Assembly: GCA_947166955.1 (NCBI GenBank)
Contig: CAMVGI010000094.1
Span: 1-5,867, forward strand
Source of the DNA: an uncultured Clostridia bacterium
GTDB lineage: Bacteria > Bacillota_A > Clostridia > Oscillospirales > Oscillospiraceae
Direction: 5' to 3'
Length of the DNA: 5,867 bases
A program made the translations under genes and the position numbers. The notes below the pieces were generated by a model that was given only the letters and a program-made list of their open reading frames with translations, was not told the origin of the DNA and ran no database searches. Within the stretch, counting starts at the first letter, position 1; each line of letters begins with the position of its first letter. Positions 1 through 5,807 of this stretch are shown here, in pieces.

Positions 1-750
1 CCCGCAGCACGCCATGAAAATCGCGTTCGCCACGCCGACGATCAGCGCGTCGAGCAGCGTGAAGACGATGTACTGCACCAAAATCCTGTCGCAGCGGGTG
101 AAGAACATTACGACGGCGTCCATGCGCTCCGGCAGCAGCGCGCGTAGCAAGCGCATCGTGCCGCGCTTGAGCGACTGCTTCGACGCGAGCAGATACACCG
201 AAAGCACCAGCGCGACGAACCAAGTCACAAGTCCCTTGCCCGCCACGGCGGAGGCGCCGAGGATATTGTCGGCGTTGTCCTTCAAAAGCTCGGCGAGTTT
301 GTTCATTACATTGCCCGACGAACCGATGATCTCGTCGAGCTTGAGCGCGTCCGCGACGCCGAGCTGCTCCGTCAGCTTCCGGAGCGAGGCGAGATAGCCG
401 TCCATGTTGCCCATCAGCGTCATCAGGCTGTCCGCGAGCTGCGGGATCAGCGTGCCGAGCAAAAAGCCGAGGAACAACAGCAGCGTCAGCACCGTCAGGC
501 CGATGGCGAGCGGCCAGGACAGCTTTTCACTGCGCATCTTCCCGAACACCGTCCGCTGGTACAACGACGAGAGCGGATTCATGATATAGGCGAGGATGCC
601 GCCGAGGAAGATCGCCTTGAAATAGCCGAGGAACGTCCGTATCCCGCCCCATATGCCCTCAAGGTGCGTCAGCGCCACGTACAGCGCCACCGCGATGCAC
701 GCGGCGACGGCGTAGGGGTACCATTTTTTGTCGCGCAGTTTTCCTTTCAT
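1..750 (-). CDS. AI-2E family (PerM/YdiK-like) membrane transporter, N-terminal part
   Basis: Reading the minus strand from ATG at 750 gives 250 codons with no stop up to the window edge, so the C-terminus (roughly the last third of a family that is usually 340-400 residues) is missing. The product is a multi-pass membrane protein. I see hydrophobic segments at about residues 12-28, 42-60, 80-104, 172-189 and 223-248, with a long soluble, partly amphipathic stretch at about 105-170 between the third and fourth. That layout, the YIMNPL end of segment 2 and the IPQL after segment 3 are typical of the AI-2E/PerM family. Members have been linked to export of autoinducer-2 or to sodium/proton exchange; the substrate cannot be told here. 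The start is supported by AAGGAGA (minus strand, 758-764) seven bases upstream and by a promoter at 792-820. The gene is divergent from the solute-binding protein gene. Family call is firm, function is not. Confidence 0.88.
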   Translation of the reverse strand, partial: MKGKLRDKKWYPYAVAACIAVALYVALTHLEGIWGGIRTFLGYFKAIFLGGILAYIMNPLSSLYQRTVFGKMRSEKLSWPLAIGLTVLTLLLFLGFLLGTLIPQLADSLMTLMGNMDGYLASLRKLTEQLGVADALKLDEIIGSSGNVMNKLAELLKDNADNILGASAVAGKGLVTWFVALVLSVYLLASKQSLKRGTMRLLRALLPERMDAVVMFFTRCDRILVQYIVFTLLDALIVGVANAIFMACCG

Positions 751-757
751 GGCGGAA

Positions 758-764
758 TCTCCTT
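758..764 (-). promoter_or_regulatory. Ribosome binding site of the AI-2E family gene
   Basis: On the minus strand this reads AAGGAGA, seven bases before the ATG at 750. It fixes the start of the leftward gene, whose open frame otherwise runs off the window. Confidence 0.8.
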
Positions 765-791
765 GTCGATTTTCCTTATGTCGATTCTGTT

Positions 792-820
792 ATTTTATAA
801 TACTTCGGCGCAAATGGCAA
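792..820 (-). promoter_or_regulatory. Sigma-70-type promoter for the AI-2E family gene
   Basis: On the minus strand a -35 box TTGCCA (815-820) and a -10 box TAAAAT (792-797) are separated by exactly 17 bases, about 40 bases before the gene's start codon. The match is 4 of 6 at -35 (TTGACA) and 5 of 6 at -10 (TATAAT). Overlapping TATTAT on the same strand could act as an alternative -10. Confidence 0.6.
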
Positions 821-862
821 GACGGTTTTCGGCCGTTTCCTCCGGACGTTTTCGGATGGGAC

Positions 863-891
863 TTGAAAAAAGATGAACGATAACATATAAT
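863..891 (+). promoter_or_regulatory. Strong sigma-70-type promoter for the solute-binding protein gene
   Basis: A -35 box TTGAAA (863-868) and a perfect -10 box TATAAT (886-891) are separated by exactly 17 bases. Transcription would start near 898, giving a leader of about 45 bases. This is the closest match to consensus in the window. An inverted repeat surrounds the -10 box (separate entry), so the promoter is probably repressed or otherwise controlled rather than constitutive. Confidence 0.8.
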
Positions 892-903
892 ACTTTTATC
901 GTT
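876..903. promoter_or_regulatory. Inverted repeat around the -10 box, candidate operator
   Basis: AACGATAA (876-883) and TTATCGTT (896-903) are perfect inverted copies separated by 12 bases. The left arm lies in the -35/-10 spacer and the right arm covers the predicted transcription start. Arm centres are 20 bp apart, about two helical turns, so a dimer could contact both arms on one face. A protein bound here would block RNA polymerase. The regulator is not in the window. As RNA only the right arm would be transcribed, so a DNA site is more likely than a leader hairpin. Confidence 0.55.
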
Positions 904-925
904 TGAGGAACGCTTAAGGTTTTAT

Positions 926-934
926 GGGGGAGGG
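926..934 (+). promoter_or_regulatory. Ribosome binding site of the solute-binding protein gene
   Basis: GGGGGAGGG lies eight bases before the ATG at 943 and decides that start. The signal peptide begins at this same ATG, which supports the choice. Confidence 0.8.
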
Positions 935-942
935 AACTGAGA

Positions 943-2406
943 ATGAAAAAGAAACAGGCGATCGCGCTGCTTTTGGGCACGCTCATGCTCCTGAGCCTTA
1001 TGACGGGATGCCGCGCGGGCGGCGCGGAAAACGCGCAGGGCGGCGGTCCCGGCGCTGCGGAACCGGCAAAGCCGGCGGCGCCGGACTATGCGAACGACCC
1101 CGATTGGTTCGGCACCGACGAGGGGAAGACCGTCACGCTGAACTTCTACTGCGGCATCCAGCCGGAGTACGGCTACCAGCAGATGGTGGACAACTTCAAC
1201 GCGGCATATGCCGACAAGGGCGTGCAGGCGGAGTTTCACAAGTATTCCAACGACGCCGACGGCAACACCCAGCTGGAGACCTACCTGCTCACGAAAACCT
1301 ATGTCGACGTGTTTATCGGATACGGCAGCAAGGACAGGCTCTACAGCCGCGGCGAGGCGGGGATGCTCTACGATTACGGCCCCTATCTCAACGAGATCGG
1401 CTTCGACGTGGCGAAGGAACTGGGCGCGAACACCGCGCGGGAGTATGTCCGTGAAGACGGCACCGTTTGGGGCCTGCCCACGAAGTTCGACAACAAGGGC
1501 TGGATCATGATCAACACGGACGCGTTTCGAAAGGCGGGCGTGGAGATCCCGTACGGCGGCTGGACCTACGACGAATTTCGGGAGGCCTGCCGGAAGCTGA
1601 GCGAAACCACGGGGAAGTACGCCGTGTGCTGGGGCTTCGGCTTCGACTACGCCTCGAAGCTTGGCTACGTTTCCAGCGTTCTGTCGCCGAACGGCTATTT
1701 CACCGACGAAACCATGACCGAGACCAATCTGGGCGACCCGGTTTGGAGCGAGGGGCTGCAGCTTTTCAAGGACACGCTGGACGAGGGCTGGGCGCTTCCG
1801 CTTGAGGAGGACCTGGAGGGGAAGAAGGACACCGTCAAGACCGAATTCCTCACCGAAAACTGCGCGATATTCGGCATCTATTCCCAGCTTCGCCTCGCGA
1901 TGGACACGGCCTCGTATCCGCACGATTTCGTCACGGCGCTGGTGCCTTTCCCCGTGCCGGACGAGGAGCATGCCGCGTTCAAGGATCAGGCGAACCAATC
2001 CTATTCCGGCGATTTCATCAGCATCGCGTCCGGCTGCGAGAACACGAAGGCCGCCTGCGAGTTCGTGCGCTGGTACATTGAGGGCGGCATGAACCCGATC
2101 ATCCTAGCCGCGCGCTATCCGCTCTGGAACGGCAACGACACGCAGAAGATCCTCGACGTTCTCTCCGAGCGCGCGGACGGCACGGTGGACCCCGAATCGC
2201 TGTCGCACCTGTTCCGCGTCGACCGCTCCGCCTTTACCGGCAAGAGCTACGTCAGCGGACACGACGACGAGATCAAGACCATCGTCTGGGAGGAATGGCA
2301 GAACTACCTGAACGGAAAAACGTCGAGCGCGGAGGCGGCCATGAACAAGGCAAAACACCGCGCCGACGAGGCGATCAAGGCGGAAGGCGGCCTGCTTGCG
2401 AACTGA
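943..2406 (+). CDS. Extracellular solute-binding lipoprotein, ABC transporter family 1 (sugar type)
   Basis: The 487-residue product is a predicted substrate-binding lipoprotein tethered outside the membrane. It starts with a lysine-rich n-region, a hydrophobic core and a lipobox-like LMTGC with the acylated cysteine at residue 23; Met at -3 is less usual than Leu. A Gly/Ala/Pro linker (about 24-50) leads into the two-lobed binding fold. Family 1 signs are DVFIGYG followed by a region ending in GPYL, the hinge-type GLPTKFDNKGW (177-187) followed by a DAFRKAGVEIP segment, and a Trp-rich C-terminal part. Length is near the upper end of the usual 420-490. Such proteins deliver sugars or oligosaccharides to a two-permease ABC importer, but no permease or ATPase gene adjoins it: a divergent gene lies upstream and a terminator directly follows. 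It may serve a transporter encoded elsewhere or act as a sensor subunit. The substrate cannot be predicted from what I see. Confidence 0.92.
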   Translation: MKKKQAIALLLGTLMLLSLMTGCRAGGAENAQGGGPGAAEPAKPAAPDYANDPDWFGTDEGKTVTLNFYCGIQPEYGYQQMVDNFNAAYADKGVQAEFHKYSNDADGNTQLETYLLTKTYVDVFIGYGSKDRLYSRGEAGMLYDYGPYLNEIGFDVAKELGANTAREYVREDGTVWGLPTKFDNKGWIMINTDAFRKAGVEIPYGGWTYDEFREACRKLSETTGKYAVCWGFGFDYASKLGYVSSVLSPNGYFTDETMTETNLGDPVWSEGLQLFKDTLDEGWALPLEEDLEGKKDTVKTEFLTENCAIFGIYSQLRLAMDTASYPHDFVTALVPFPVPDEEHAAFKDQANQSYSGDFISIASGCENTKAACEFVRWYIEGGMNPIILAARYPLWNGNDTQKILDVLSERADGTVDPESLSHLFRVDRSAFTGKSYVSGHDDEIKTIVWEEWQNYLNGKTSSAEAAMNKAKHRADEAIKAEGGLLAN

Positions 2407-2423
2407 AAAACGCTGCGACACGA

Positions 2424-2460
2424 CCGAAAAAACTCCGCCGCTCGGCGGAGTTTTTTTCGG
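2424..2460. terminator. Intrinsic terminator after the solute-binding protein gene, possibly bidirectional
   Basis: The core stem CTCCGCCG/CGGCGGAG is flanked by a run of A on the left (2427-2432) and seven T on the right (2451-2457), with outer CCG/CGG also able to pair. The hairpin begins 17 bases after the stop codon at 2406. The A and T tracts make it work in principle from both strands, but no minus-strand gene ends here, so the plus-strand role is the real one. Confidence 0.9.
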
Positions 2461-2511
2461 AATCGGCGCGCGGACTTTGCCCGATGGTACGATGCGCGCG
2501 GCGGAGGAGTA

Positions 2512-2520
2512 TGGTATGAT
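2512..2520 (+). promoter_or_regulatory. Extended -10 promoter for the zinc-ribbon protein gene
   Basis: TGGTATGAT is an extended -10 element (TGn plus TATGAT, 5 of 6 matches). I find no convincing -35 hexamer 16-18 bases upstream, which is tolerated by extended -10 promoters. The start of transcription would be near 2527, about 58 bases before the ATG. The element sits in an imperfect palindrome (2510-2526). Confidence 0.5.
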
Positions 2521-2570
2521 ACCGTAACAGACAACGGAAAAACCGTAAAACGACCCGATCATATTCGAAA

Positions 2571-2577
2571 AAGGAGA
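2571..2577 (+). promoter_or_regulatory. Ribosome binding site of the zinc-ribbon protein gene
   Basis: AAGGAGA lies seven bases before the ATG at 2585 and fixes this start, which also places the first zinc-ribbon cysteine at residue 9 as in relatives. Confidence 0.8.
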
Positions 2578-2584
2578 AAGAGCT

Positions 2585-3343
2585 ATGGGACTGTTTGACA
2601 AGAAATTCTGCGATGTCTGCGGGGAAAAGATCGGCCTTTTGGGCAACCGCAAGCTGGAGGACGGCAACCTCTGCAAGAACTGCGCGGCGAAGCTTTCGCC
2701 GTGGTTCAGCGAGCGGCGGCACAGCACGCTTGCCGAGATCAAGGCGCAGCTCGACTATCGCGAGCAGAACAAACAGGCGGTGAGCGCGTTCCATACCACG
2801 CGCAGCTTCGGGAAGGACTACAAGGTGTACCTCGACGAAGACGCGCGCAAGTTTATGGTGACGAACGCGAGCCGGATCCCGGAGGCGAATCCCGACGTGC
2901 TGGACTTCTCGCAGGTCACCGGCTGCGACCTCGACATCGAGGAGGATCGCGACGAGATCATGCAGAAGGACAAGGACGGCAAGGAGGTCAGCTACAATCC
3001 GCCCCTGTATCAGTACTCCTATGATTTCTACGTTGTGATCCGCGTGAACCATCCGTACTTTGACGAGATGCGCTTCAAGCTCAACTCCGCCTCCGTGGAG
3101 ACCGGAAAAAACAGCATGTCCGGCGGCGTTCACACGGGCGTCGGCGCGACCGACTATCAGGAGTTCGTTCAGATGGGCGACGAGATCAAGGCGGCGCTGA
3201 CGCAGGCGCGTCAGGACGTGCGCGCCGAAGCCGCGGCGTCCGCTGCGCCCAAGACCGCCGTGACGTGCCCGCTGTGCGGCGCGACGACCTTTCCCGACGC
3301 GAACGGACGCTGCGAATACTGCGGCGGCGCGATTACAGGCTGA
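2585..3343 (+). CDS. DUF4428-type double zinc-ribbon protein of unknown function
   Basis: The 252-residue product has no signal peptide or membrane segment and should be cytoplasmic. At the N-terminus CDVCG and CKNC supply four zinc ligands (Cys9, Cys12, Cys30, Cys33) around GLLGNRKLEDGNLC, the pattern of the DUF4428 zinc ribbon. The middle (about 45-195) is a mixed, charged domain with strand-like stretches such as YDFYVVIRVNHPYF; I do not recognise a catalytic motif in it. An Ala-rich helical linker (about 196-225) leads to a second ribbon with Cys228, Cys231, Cys243 and Cys246 (CPLCG, CEYCG). Proteins of this build are frequent in Clostridia and have no established role; ribbons at both ends suggest binding of protein or nucleic acid, which is an inference. 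It has its own promoter and terminator, so it is a single-gene unit. The domain call is firm; any function would be a guess. Confidence 0.85.
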   Translation: MGLFDKKFCDVCGEKIGLLGNRKLEDGNLCKNCAAKLSPWFSERRHSTLAEIKAQLDYREQNKQAVSAFHTTRSFGKDYKVYLDEDARKFMVTNASRIPEANPDVLDFSQVTGCDLDIEEDRDEIMQKDKDGKEVSYNPPLYQYSYDFYVVIRVNHPYFDEMRFKLNSASVETGKNSMSGGVHTGVGATDYQEFVQMGDEIKAALTQARQDVRAEAAASAAPKTAVTCPLCGATTFPDANGRCEYCGGAITG

Positions 3344-3366
3344 CGGGGAGAAGCGCTTTCCCGACT

Positions 3367-3386
3367 GCCGCCCCGCGCGCGGCGGC
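3367..3386. other. GC-only inverted repeat after the zinc-ribbon gene
   Basis: GCCGCC (3367-3372) and GGCGGC (3381-3386) pair around an 8-base GC spacer, 24 bases past the stop codon at 3343. There is no T run after it, so it is not an intrinsic terminator by itself. It may protect the transcript end or simply precede the real terminator at 3404-3436. Confidence 0.35.
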
Positions 3387-3403
3387 GTATAAGACCTGCG
3401 GAC

Positions 3404-3436
3404 AAACGGTCCGTCCCTTGGGGGACGGGCCGTTTT
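3404..3436 (+). terminator. Intrinsic terminator after the zinc-ribbon gene
   Basis: AAACGGTCCGTCCC (3404-3417) pairs over 14 positions with 3422-3435 around a TTGG loop; the only non-Watson-Crick position is one G-U pair in the RNA. The T run after the stem is short (four T, partly within the stem), so termination could be incomplete. It separates the zinc-ribbon gene from the promoter of the MBL/HD-GYP operon. Confidence 0.75.
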
Positions 3437-3454
3437 CAACTGCGGGAAAAACAG

Positions 3455-3488
3455 TTTACATACGCCGAAAAATGTGATACATTATACT
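3455..3488 (+). promoter_or_regulatory. Probable promoter of the MBL / HD-GYP operon
   Basis: TTTACA (3455-3460) is a 5 of 6 match to a -35 box. With a 17-base spacer the -10 is TACATT (3478-3483), helped by an upstream TGA that makes it an extended -10. A better hexamer, TATACT (3483-3488), lies 22 bases from the -35, too far for normal spacing. The region is clearly AT-rich compared with its surroundings, so a promoter here is likely even though the exact -10 is uncertain. Confidence 0.5.
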
Positions 3489-3502
3489 GTGATTAGATAT
3501 GC

Positions 3503-3518
3503 GAAATCGCAAGATTTC
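3503..3518 (+). other. Leader hairpin with GCAA tetraloop upstream of the MBL gene
   Basis: GAAATC and GATTTC form a perfect 6-bp stem closed by GCAA, a GNRA-type tetraloop, nine bases before the ribosome binding site. It would be the first structure in the operon's leader RNA. It is too small to be a known riboswitch class. Confidence 0.4.
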
Positions 3519-3526
3519 AGAAATGC

Positions 3527-3533
3527 GAAGGGG
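3527..3533 (+). promoter_or_regulatory. Ribosome binding site of the MBL-fold gene
   Basis: GAAGGGG lies ten bases before the ATG at 3544. The nearest in-frame upstream ATG (3523) meets a TGA at 3535, so 3544 is the first usable ATG. An 11-bp palindrome, GCTGAGTCAGC (3533-3543), fills the gap between this site and the start codon. Confidence 0.65.
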
Positions 3534-3543
3534 CTGAGTCAGC

Positions 3544-4353
3544 ATGGAACAGCATGCCGTTTCGATCACAATTCTGGGGACGCGCGGCTCGCTTCCCGTC
3601 AGCGGCGGCGCGTACGCCCGTTACGGCGGGGCGACGACCTGTGCGCTTTTTCGCGCGGGGGAGGACTTCGTCGTGCTCGACGCGGGCACGGGGCTTCTGG
3701 CCCTGCCGGACGAGGCGATGCGCGGCGGAACGCTGCCGCTGCTGCTGACGCACGCGCACGCCGACCACCTGCTCGGCCTTCCGCTGAGCCCCTGCACGAT
3801 GAATCGGGAGCTGCGGCTGGACGTGTACGGCAAAACGCGCGACGGGATGGATGTCCGCGCCCAGCTTGCCGCGCTGATGTCGCCGCCGCTCTGGCCGGTC
3901 GGGCCGGACGCGCTGCCCGCGGACGTCTGTTTCCACGAGCTGCCGGACGCGCTGCGCCTCGGCGGTATCGAGATCGAGGCGATGGAGGGCAGGCATCCCG
4001 GCGGCGTGTCGATCCTCCGGCTCACGGCGGCGGGAAAGCGCGTGGTGTTCGCTACCGACTGCACGCTGGATAACGATTGGCTGCCCGCGCTGCGCGAGTT
4101 TGCGCGCGACTGCGACCTGCTGCTGTGCGACGGGCAGTACAGCGACGACGAATGGACGGCGCGCGCGGCGTTCGGACACAGCAGCTGGGGCTACGTGGCG
4201 CGCTTTGCGCGCTCGTGCGGCGCGAAGATGCTGCGCGTCATCCACCACGACCCGAAACGCACGGACGAGGAGCTGGACCGCGCGGCGGAGGGGCTGCGCG
4301 CCATCGACCCCGCGTTCGACTTTGCGAAGGAAGGGGAGCGCATCGTGCTATGA
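3544..4353 (+). CDS. MBL-fold metallohydrolase (Lactamase_B_2 / PhnP-like group)
   Basis: The 269-residue product is a cytoplasmic metallo-beta-lactamase-fold hydrolase. It opens with ILGTRGSLP (10-18) and a YGGATTC segment, followed by LDAGTG, and carries the metal-binding THAHADH (residues 69-75, ligands His70, His72, Asp74, His75). Further likely ligands are His151 (in HPGG), Asp172 (ATDC) and His234 or His235 (IHHDP); His212 in FGHSS is also conserved in this type. All active-site positions are present, so it should be active with two metal ions. This group covers phosphodiesterases such as PhnP and RNase Z relatives; the order HPGG, D-QY, GHSS, HHDP resembles signalling-associated members that I recall next to response regulators and HD-GYP proteins. 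The substrate is unknown; a cyclic nucleotide is a guess from context. It is the first gene of the operon, and its TGA overlaps the next gene's ATG. Confidence 0.9.
   Translation: MEQHAVSITILGTRGSLPVSGGAYARYGGATTCALFRAGEDFVVLDAGTGLLALPDEAMRGGTLPLLLTHAHADHLLGLPLSPCTMNRELRLDVYGKTRDGMDVRAQLAALMSPPLWPVGPDALPADVCFHELPDALRLGGIEIEAMEGRHPGGVSILRLTAAGKRVVFATDCTLDNDWLPALREFARDCDLLLCDGQYSDDEWTARAAFGHSSWGYVARFARSCGAKMLRVIHHDPKRTDEELDRAAEGLRAIDPAFDFAKEGERIVL
4331..4338 (+). promoter_or_regulatory. Ribosome binding site of the HD-GYP gene, inside the MBL gene
   Basis: AAGGGGAG lies within the last codons of the MBL gene, 11 bases before the ATG at 4350. Spacing is slightly long, so much of the initiation may come from ribosomes ending at the overlapping TGA. 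Confidence 0.55.
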
Positions 4354-5807
4354 CAAAAGAACGCGATATGCAGCAATTTCTGTCGGTCTGCCTTGCGCTG
4401 ACCGCCGAGCGCGACCGCGAGGCGCTGCTCTCCACGATCCTTGACAGCGCGATGGACGTCGCGCATTGCGACGCGGGCACGCTGTATCTCAAGGAGGACG
4501 ACGGGCTGCGCTTCTGCCGCATGGTGACGCGCTCGCAGGGCGTGCGCCAGGGCGGACACGACGCGCCCATCACGCTGCCGAACGTGCCGATGGAGGAGCA
4601 ATACGTCTGCTCGTGGGTCGCGCTGCACAACGAGGCGATCAACGTCGCGGACGTGCACACGGACACGCACTTCGACTTTACCGGCTCGCTTCGCTACGAC
4701 GCGATGACGGGCTATCACACGCAGAGCATGCTGGTCGTGCCGATGTCGAACGACCGCGGCGAGCTGATCGGCGTGACGCAGCTTATCAACGCGCAGGACG
4801 AAAACGGCGAAACGATCCCGTTCGACCCCTCGGTCGAGCTGCTGGTCTCGGCGCTTTCCTCGCTCTCCGCGATCAGCATCACGAACATGCAGTACGCCGA
4901 GCAGATCACGGCGCTGCTCGATTCGCTCGTCGGCGCGCTCTCGACCGCCATCGACGAGCGCACGCCCTACAACGCCAACCACACGCGCAACATGGTGCGC
5001 TACGGCACGGCGTTCCTCGATTGGCTGGAGCGCACGGGCAATCCGTGGACGTTCGACGCGGACAAGCGCCGCACCTTCCTCTTGAGCGTGTGGCTGCACG
5101 ACGTGGGCAAGCTGGTCGTGCCGCTGGAGGTCATGGACAAGGAAAGCCGCCTCGGCGCGCGGATGCAAACCGTCCGCGACCGCCTGCGGATCATCGGCCT
5201 GTCCGACCGCATCGAACAGCTGGAGGGCAAGATCGACATTGAGGAACTGCTCCGGCGGGACAGCGCGCGGCTCGACGCGATCGAGCTGATCGAGCGCGTG
5301 AACAAGGCGGGGTTCCTGCCCGACGACGCGCTCGCCGCGGTGGAAACGATCGCCAAGAGGACTTACGTGGACGAAAACGGCGAGACGCATCCGTGGCTCA
5401 CGGAGGAAGAACGCGCCTGCCTCAGCGTCCGCAAGGGAACGCTTACCGCCGAGGAACGCGCCGTGATGGAGAGCCACGCCGTCGTGACGGGGCGCATCCT
5501 CGGCCATGTGAACTTCCCGAAGATGTACGGCGAAACGCCGCGCTGGGCGGCGATGCACCACGAGCTGCTCAACGGGAAAGGCTATCCCGACCACCTCACC
5601 GCGGCGGACATTCCGCGCGAGGTGCGTCTGCTGACGATCTTGGACGTGTTCGACGCGCTGACCGCGCGTGACCGTCCGTACAAGCCCCCGATGCCGACGG
5701 AGAAGGCGCTCGGCATCCTGCACAGCATGGTCGAAGAGGGCGGCGTGGACGGAGAGATCCTCGCGCTCTTTGAGGAAAGCAAAGCTTGGGAGGAGAAAGA
5801 GGCATGA
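4350..5807 (+). CDS. GAF domain HD-GYP phosphodiesterase (probable cyclic-di-GMP hydrolase)
   Basis: The 485-residue product has a GAF sensor domain (about 10-180), a short helical linker and an HD-GYP domain (about 195-470); no signal peptide or membrane segment, so it is cytoplasmic. Catalytic and metal-binding signs are complete: His211 (NHTRN), HDVGK with His250 and Asp251, His376 (MESH), HHELLNGKGYP (403-413) and LDVFDALTARDRPYK with Asp432. HD-GYP enzymes hydrolyse cyclic-di-GMP, some 3',3'-cGAMP; the GAF domain would sense an unknown ligand or redox state. Between His250 and His376 there are 126 residues where RpfG-type domains have about 29, so this carries an insert of about 97 residues, partly coiled-coil-like. 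I chose ATG 4350: it overlaps the MBL stop (ATGA) and gives a start just before the GAF domain. The in-frame opening extends upstream to 4077 but only as a shadow of the MBL gene. ATG 4368 is a possible later start with a weaker ribosome site. Confidence 0.93.
   Translation: MTKERDMQQFLSVCLALTAERDREALLSTILDSAMDVAHCDAGTLYLKEDDGLRFCRMVTRSQGVRQGGHDAPITLPNVPMEEQYVCSWVALHNEAINVADVHTDTHFDFTGSLRYDAMTGYHTQSMLVVPMSNDRGELIGVTQLINAQDENGETIPFDPSVELLVSALSSLSAISITNMQYAEQITALLDSLVGALSTAIDERTPYNANHTRNMVRYGTAFLDWLERTGNPWTFDADKRRTFLLSVWLHDVGKLVVPLEVMDKESRLGARMQTVRDRLRIIGLSDRIEQLEGKIDIEELLRRDSARLDAIELIERVNKAGFLPDDALAAVETIAKRTYVDENGETHPWLTEEERACLSVRKGTLTAEERAVMESHAVVTGRILGHVNFPKMYGETPRWAAMHHELLNGKGYPDHLTAADIPREVRLLTILDVFDALTARDRPYKPPMPTEKALGILHSMVEEGGVDGEILALFEESKAWEEKEA
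5788..5795 (+). promoter_or_regulatory. Ribosome binding site of the exported-protein gene
   Basis: GGGAGGAG lies eight bases before the ATG at 5804. It is stronger than the sites of the two genes before it, which hints that this third product is made in larger amounts. Confidence 0.75.

Noticed and set aside
14..589. Plus-strand open frames opposite the AI-2E family gene
   Set aside because: Ser/Arg/Thr-rich translations without motifs; the minus strand codes a clear multi-pass membrane protein with promoter and ribosome site.
796..801. TATAAT on the plus strand as a second promoter for the solute-binding protein gene
   Set aside because: No -35-like hexamer lies 15-19 bases upstream; the sequence is better explained as part of the minus-strand promoter.
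922..1998. A 358-codon minus-strand open frame opposite the solute-binding protein gene
   Set aside because: Shadow of the plus-strand gene, with no recognisable motif; it would also cover that gene's ribosome site and signal peptide region.
2375..3439. A 354-codon minus-strand open frame opposite the zinc-ribbon gene
   Set aside because: It runs through both terminators, is Arg/Ala/Val-rich and has no motif, while the plus-strand protein has two intact zinc ribbons.
3404..3543. Possible riboswitch in the gap before the MBL gene
   Set aside because: The leader after the predicted transcription start is only about 55 bases with one small hairpin; no conserved riboswitch core such as a GEMM-type c-di-GMP motif can be seen.
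4077..4349. In-frame upstream extension of the HD-GYP gene to an ATG at 4077
   Set aside because: It lies wholly inside the MBL gene in another frame, reads as an Arg/Ala-rich low-quality protein, and has no domain. The ATGA overlap and ribosome site point to 4350.
4191..5723. A 510-codon open frame on the minus strand opposite the HD-GYP gene
   Set aside because: The translation is dominated by Arg, Val, His and Gln, typical of the complement of GC-rich coding DNA. The plus strand has complete GAF and HD-GYP motifs.
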